Source: Candidatus Nitrospira nitrosa
GTDB taxonomy: Bacteria; Nitrospirota; Nitrospiria; Nitrospirales; Nitrospiraceae
Reading direction: 5' to 3'
Length of the DNA stretch: 64,000 nt
Assembly (NCBI RefSeq): GCF_001458735.1
Contig: NZ_CZQA01000010.1
Coordinates: 434,001 to 498,000 of the forward strand
In this document: in pieces, positions 61,271 to 64,000 of the stretch
How the letters are laid out: every line of letters starts with the position of its first letter
How positions within the stretch are numbered: position 1 is the first letter of the stretch
Translations under genes and position numbers: made by a program
The notes under the pieces: generated by a model
Database searches by the model: none
Told to the model about the DNA's origin: nothing
What the model saw: the letters and a program-made list of their open reading frames with translations, nothing else

Positions 61271-61957
61271 CTACGGCGTGACTGAGATCCGATCTTTAAT
61301 CAGATCAAAGGTTTCTTTTGGCACCACGTTCTTCGCGACTAACTCGCCTTTCACACGATAGGGACGATTGCTCACAATGCGCTCCGCCTCATCCTGTTTC
61401 AAACCGAGGAACAACACCATGTCGTTCGCCGAAACTTTATTGATATTCATCGCCGCGGATGCAGCGGCCGTGGCTGCCTGACCCGTTCCCGAAGAAGGCT
61501 GATTGGGAGTCAGCGTGGCAGCCCCCGCTGCAGGCCCGGCATGGGAGCGATCTTTCAGCTCTTTCTGATACCGCGCCACCAGCGACTTCAACGTATCGTT
61601 ATTGCGTTTCACATCCTGATATTCCTGTTTCACATTTCGGTTCTGCGCTGTGAGTGCTTTCACCTTCTCTTCAAGTTCCTTCGTGCGTCCTTCGATCGCC
61701 CCTCGTTCAGCGTCTCGTCCGTGCTCGATGCGTTGGAGTTCATCACGAACCGACTGCGCGTCATTGCCGAACTTCACGTTCAGCTCTTTGAGGGTCCGGA
61801 CCTGTTGCTCCATAGCGCCCTTCTGTTGCCGAGCCTTCTCCAGCTCCATCTTGGCATTATCGGCTTCGGTCAAGGCCGCCTGGTACTTCTTGTTGGATAC
61901 GCATCCTGTGGCCAATACTGCCCCGACCAGCACTACCACCATCCACTCACGTCTCAT
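61271..61957 (-). CDS. Coiled-coil lipoprotein with helix-hairpin-helix C-terminus
   Basis: A 228-residue lipoprotein. The signal ends in the lipobox LATGC (Cys19). Residues about 25-135 form a long coiled coil (AALTEADNAKMELEKARQQK ... QEYQDVKRNNDTLKSLVARY). An Ala/Gly/Ser linker follows. The C-terminal 60 residues (MNINKVSANDMVLFLGLKQD EAERIVSNRPYRVKGELVAK) are a ComEA-type helix-hairpin-helix domain, usually used for DNA binding in natural transformation or for protein contacts. ATG 61957 has GGAGGGAGGATC upstream. The combination suggests an outer-membrane-anchored tether. Confidence 0.82.
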   Translation of the reverse strand: MRREWMVVVLVGAVLATGCVSNKKYQAALTEADNAKMELEKARQQKGAMEQQVRTLKELNVKFGNDAQSVRDELQRIEHGRDAERGAIEGRTKELEEKVKALTAQNRNVKQEYQDVKRNNDTLKSLVARYQKELKDRSHAGPAAGAATLTPNQPSSGTGQAATAAASAAMNINKVSANDMVLFLGLKQDEAERIVSNRPYRVKGELVAKNVVPKETFDLIKDRISVTP

Positions 61958-62216
61958 GCGATCCTCCCTCCATCAAATCCTACCACGTATCTTTAGTATT
62001 GAACCCGTACCATGCATTGTGTGTATGCCAACATCAAGGCGTTGTCAATATATTTACTGTTGTACGAACACCTCACCCCCCGAGTCGCGTTACACCTTTC
62101 ATCCTCCATCTGACGCTTGACGGATCACCACGGCTCTGTGATGATCCCTCACATCGTGTCAAAGCCGGTCAGGGAGGGTCACACCTCTATGTCCTTCAAT
62201 CCTAGGTGGTGTACGC
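61958..62216. other. Divergent intergenic region
   Basis: It separates the lipoprotein gene (minus) and uppP (plus). No gene is seen. It should hold both promoters, but I could not assign -35/-10 boxes with confidence. Confidence 0.35.
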
Positions 62217-63092
62217 ATGAACGAATGGGGCCCGATTCTCGCCGTGATTCTTGGAGTCGTCGAAGGACTGACCGAATTCTTACCCGTCTCGTCCACAGGT
62301 CATCTGATCCTGGTGGGCCATGCATTGGGATTCACCGGCGATGTGGCTGCCAATGCTGAAATCTCGATTCAATTGGGCGCGATCCTCGCGGTCATTGTCT
62401 TCGAACGGGAAAAGATCGGTCGGCTTCTGTCCGGTGCTTGGCGGGAACGTCAGACGCTCTGGTCCTCTCTCGGCAACTCGCCCACCACGACGTGGGGGAA
62501 CCGACTCAAAGCTTCCATGCAGACCCACCCCAACCTCTGGTTCATTCTCGGGCTAGGCATCGCCTTCCTGCCTGCCGCCGTTCTTGGCCTGTTGGCTCAT
62601 GGATGGATCAAATCATACCTATTCACTCCCCTGACGGTGGCCTGGACGTCGATCTTGGGCGGAATCATCATCCTCCTTGTCGAAGCACGCACACGCACCG
62701 TTTCCGCCACGAGTCTCGAGCAGGTCTCACCACAGCATGCCTTCTGGGTGGGGCTGGCTCAATGCGCCTCACTGATTCCCGGCATGTCGCGCTCCGGCTC
62801 CACGATCATCGGCGGACTACTTGTAGGGCTGGATCGAAAAGTGGCAACGGAATATTCGTTTTTTCTCGCGCTCCCGACGATCATCGCCGCCACGCTGTAT
62901 GAAACCTGGAAGGCACGCGGAGCGTTCAACGATCAAGACTTTCTGGCACTGGGCCTTGGGATGGCGATCTCGTTCCTGGTCGCCTGGGCGGTCATCGCCG
63001 TGTTTCTGACCTATGTCCAACGGCATACCTTGCGCGTCTTTGCCTACTATCGTATTATTCTCGGCATTGTGGTCATGTTGGTTGTCCGCTGA
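62217..63092 (+). CDS. uppP: Undecaprenyl-diphosphatase
   Basis: UppP (BacA) dephosphorylates undecaprenyl diphosphate to recycle the lipid carrier of cell-wall synthesis. The 291-residue polytopic protein shows both signature blocks: VVEGLTEFLPVSSTGHLIL near residues 14-32 and the second-half PGMSRSGSTIIGGLL. ATG 62217 is preceded by CTAGGTGG. It is a single-copy housekeeping gene next to a DUF2024 gene 12 bp away. Confidence 0.95.
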   Translation: MNEWGPILAVILGVVEGLTEFLPVSSTGHLILVGHALGFTGDVAANAEISIQLGAILAVIVFEREKIGRLLSGAWRERQTLWSSLGNSPTTTWGNRLKASMQTHPNLWFILGLGIAFLPAAVLGLLAHGWIKSYLFTPLTVAWTSILGGIIILLVEARTRTVSATSLEQVSPQHAFWVGLAQCASLIPGMSRSGSTIIGGLLVGLDRKVATEYSFFLALPTIIAATLYETWKARGAFNDQDFLALGLGMAISFLVAWAVIAVFLTYVQRHTLRVFAYYRIILGIVVMLVVR

Positions 63093-63104
63093 AAGGAGTT
63101 GTGC

Positions 63105-63365
63105 ATGTCTTCGGATACGATTCACGTTTACGATACCTGGGTTCACGGCAAGAGCGGCCGCATCCACTTTGATGTCATGACGACGGATGAGCCCACCGCG
63201 CTCAAACTCGCGAAGGAATACCTGGTCAGCATTGGGGAACCCGATGCAACGATTACGACCAAGGAATGCCAGTTCTGTCACAGCGAACCGCTGTTCATGT
63301 TCTCGGCAGAACAGCAAAAACAAGCGAAGGAAAAGGGCGGGTTTATCGTCAGGATGCCGGCCTAA
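63105..63365 (+). CDS. DUF2024 family protein
   Basis: An 86-residue small protein of the DUF2024 family (SSDTIHVYDTWVHGKSGRIHFDV, with the conserved CQFCHSEP motif). The two cysteines could bind metal. Function is unknown. The frame extends to a TTG (63099), but ATG 63105 has AAGGAG at 63093-63098. It is 12 bp from uppP and most likely in its operon, although no functional link is known. Confidence 0.85.
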   Translation: MSSDTIHVYDTWVHGKSGRIHFDVMTTDEPTALKLAKEYLVSIGEPDATITTKECQFCHSEPLFMFSAEQQKQAKEKGGFIVRMPA

Positions 63366-63424
63366 CCACAGGTGCTGAGTTGTGAGTGCTGAGTTTGAAC
63401 TCAACACGCACAACTCAAACCTAG
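63366..63424. repeat. Fold-back spacer between convergent genes
   Basis: GTGCTGAGTTGTGAGTGCTG (left) is followed by AACTCAACACGCACAACTC, its approximate reverse complement. It lies between the convergent DUF2024 and lspA genes and would make a bidirectional RNA hairpin, probably acting as a terminator for both. Confidence 0.55.
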
Positions 63425-63440
63425 CATCTGTTACACGGGC

Positions 63441-63950
63441 TTATGGAGCCGAGGAGGCTTCTGGTTCCGACGAGTCTGTTCGTTTTTCAAACGCAAAATG
63501 GATGATGAGGACAATCACGCCGACGGTAATCGCTGAATCCGCCACGTTGAACGCCGGCCAGTGATAGCTCTCTACGTAGACATCCAGAAAATCAATGACC
63601 TCGCCGAAGCGAAGCCGATCGATCAAGTTGCCGATGGCCCCCCCAAGGATTGCGGCGACACTGACCCGCCCCATCCAATCCTCCTCCGGCATCCGTAACA
63701 GGATGGTCCCTAGCAGGCCAAGCGCAAAGATCGACGTCAACCCAAAGAAGACCATGCGGAAGGCGTTGCTGCTGCCTGCCAAGAGCCCAAAGGCCGCCCC
63801 AGGGTTCCGGATGTAGGTGAGACTGAAGAGATTCGGAATGACGGAAATCGACTCATGGAGCCGCATCGTCTGCATGATCTGCTGCTTGGTCAGCTGATCC
63901 AGAAGAATAATTCCTCCGGTCACCGACGCCAGCACCATATTACGAAGCAT
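63441..63950 (-). CDS. lspA: Lipoprotein signal peptidase (signal peptidase II)
   Basis: LspA cleaves the signal peptide of diacylglyceryl-modified lipoproteins. The four-helix membrane protein shows QLTKQQI in the first periplasmic segment, the NPGAAFGLLAGSS block, and the two catalytic aspartates in GGAIGNLIDRLRFGEVIDF and AFNVADSAITVGVI. The open frame reaches back to 63989 (TTG) with further ATGs at 63980 and 63950; I take 63950 (MLRNMVLASVTGG), near the usual start. Several lipoproteins with a lipobox are encoded in this window (19471, 45860, 61957). Confidence 0.92.
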   Translation of the reverse strand: MLRNMVLASVTGGIILLDQLTKQQIMQTMRLHESISVIPNLFSLTYIRNPGAAFGLLAGSSNAFRMVFFGLTSIFALGLLGTILLRMPEEDWMGRVSVAAILGGAIGNLIDRLRFGEVIDFLDVYVESYHWPAFNVADSAITVGVIVLIIHFAFEKRTDSSEPEASSAP

Positions 63951-64000
63951 CGATAGACTCAACGAACCGCCTCCACACATCGGTCGCAAAGGGTCGGATG

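Overview
The window looks like a chromosomal segment of a Nitrospira-type bacterium (phylum Nitrospirota). This rests on recognition of the gene set, the GC-rich coding, the short-word 'GTGCTGAG' spacers and the mixture of gene families; no database search was possible. The ammonium channel is of the Rhesus (Rh50) type. Among nitrifiers that type is associated with ammonia oxidisers and clade A comammox Nitrospira, so a comammox relative is possible, but no amo or hao genes lie in the window.

Layout. 0.5-6.6 kb: glutamate synthase genes gltB-gltD (minus strand). 6.8-10.7 kb: a long-chain polyprenyl diphosphate synthase, a DUF1015 protein and an orphan sigma-54 response regulator. 10.9-13.4 kb: a minus-strand cluster resembling the AmgK/MurU cell-wall sugar recycling pair, with a VanZ-like protein. 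13.4-18.5 kb: a GH57 glycoside hydrolase, GalT, a CCA-adding-type enzyme with an HD domain, and a small ThiS/MoaD-like carrier. 18.9-23.7 kb: a small secreted repeat protein, a fibronectin-III lipoprotein and a zinc-ribbon/cyclase/ATPase/TPR signalling giant. 24.0-25.1 kb: tRNA-Arg(ACG), a partial copy of its 3' end, and a complete IS630-type element. 25.3-26.6 kb: the Rh-type ammonium channel.

26.8-39.1 kb: the most striking part, a two-gene Tc (toxin complex) locus. A TcB-TcC fusion of 2375 residues is followed by a TcA-like translocator of 1674 residues. The extreme C-terminal tail of the TcB-TcC protein (about 281 residues after the RHS core) is visibly AT-richer than the rest. It carries a metal-site-like H-G-H ... 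P-S-P-G-D motif that recalls JAMM/JAB metallopeptidases.

39.7-45.9 kb: a FlgO-like protein, thiD, an alpha/beta hydrolase, pilT and several small secreted or unknown proteins. 45.9-50.3 kb: a debris field with a frameshifted VapB antitoxin, an orphan zinc-ribbon peptide, an IS110-family element, a fragment of a methyltransferase gene, and a mazEF pair whose toxin gene carries an in-frame amber codon while its palindromic operator looks intact. 50.4-64.0 kb: housekeeping and envelope genes. These are a MOSC protein, PrmA, a membrane MutS-like ATPase, an LplT-PlsC-acyl-activating fusion protein, a YjdF-like protein, an amidohydrolase, a sigma factor with a membrane partner, a coiled-coil lipoprotein, UppP, a DUF2024 protein and LspA. 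A diverged 381-bp tandem duplication at the mutS-like/lplT-aas boundary has created a chimeric ORF.

The envelope and cell-wall theme recurs (AmgK/MurU, polyprenyl diphosphate synthase, UppP, LspA, Aas-like), alongside surface and signalling functions (PilT, FlgO-like, cyclase). Accessory DNA is concentrated between 24 and 50 kb, where IS elements, toxin genes and decayed toxin-antitoxin genes lie. Two copies of a roughly 110-bp MITE-like palindromic element lie at 10.7 and 40.7 kb.
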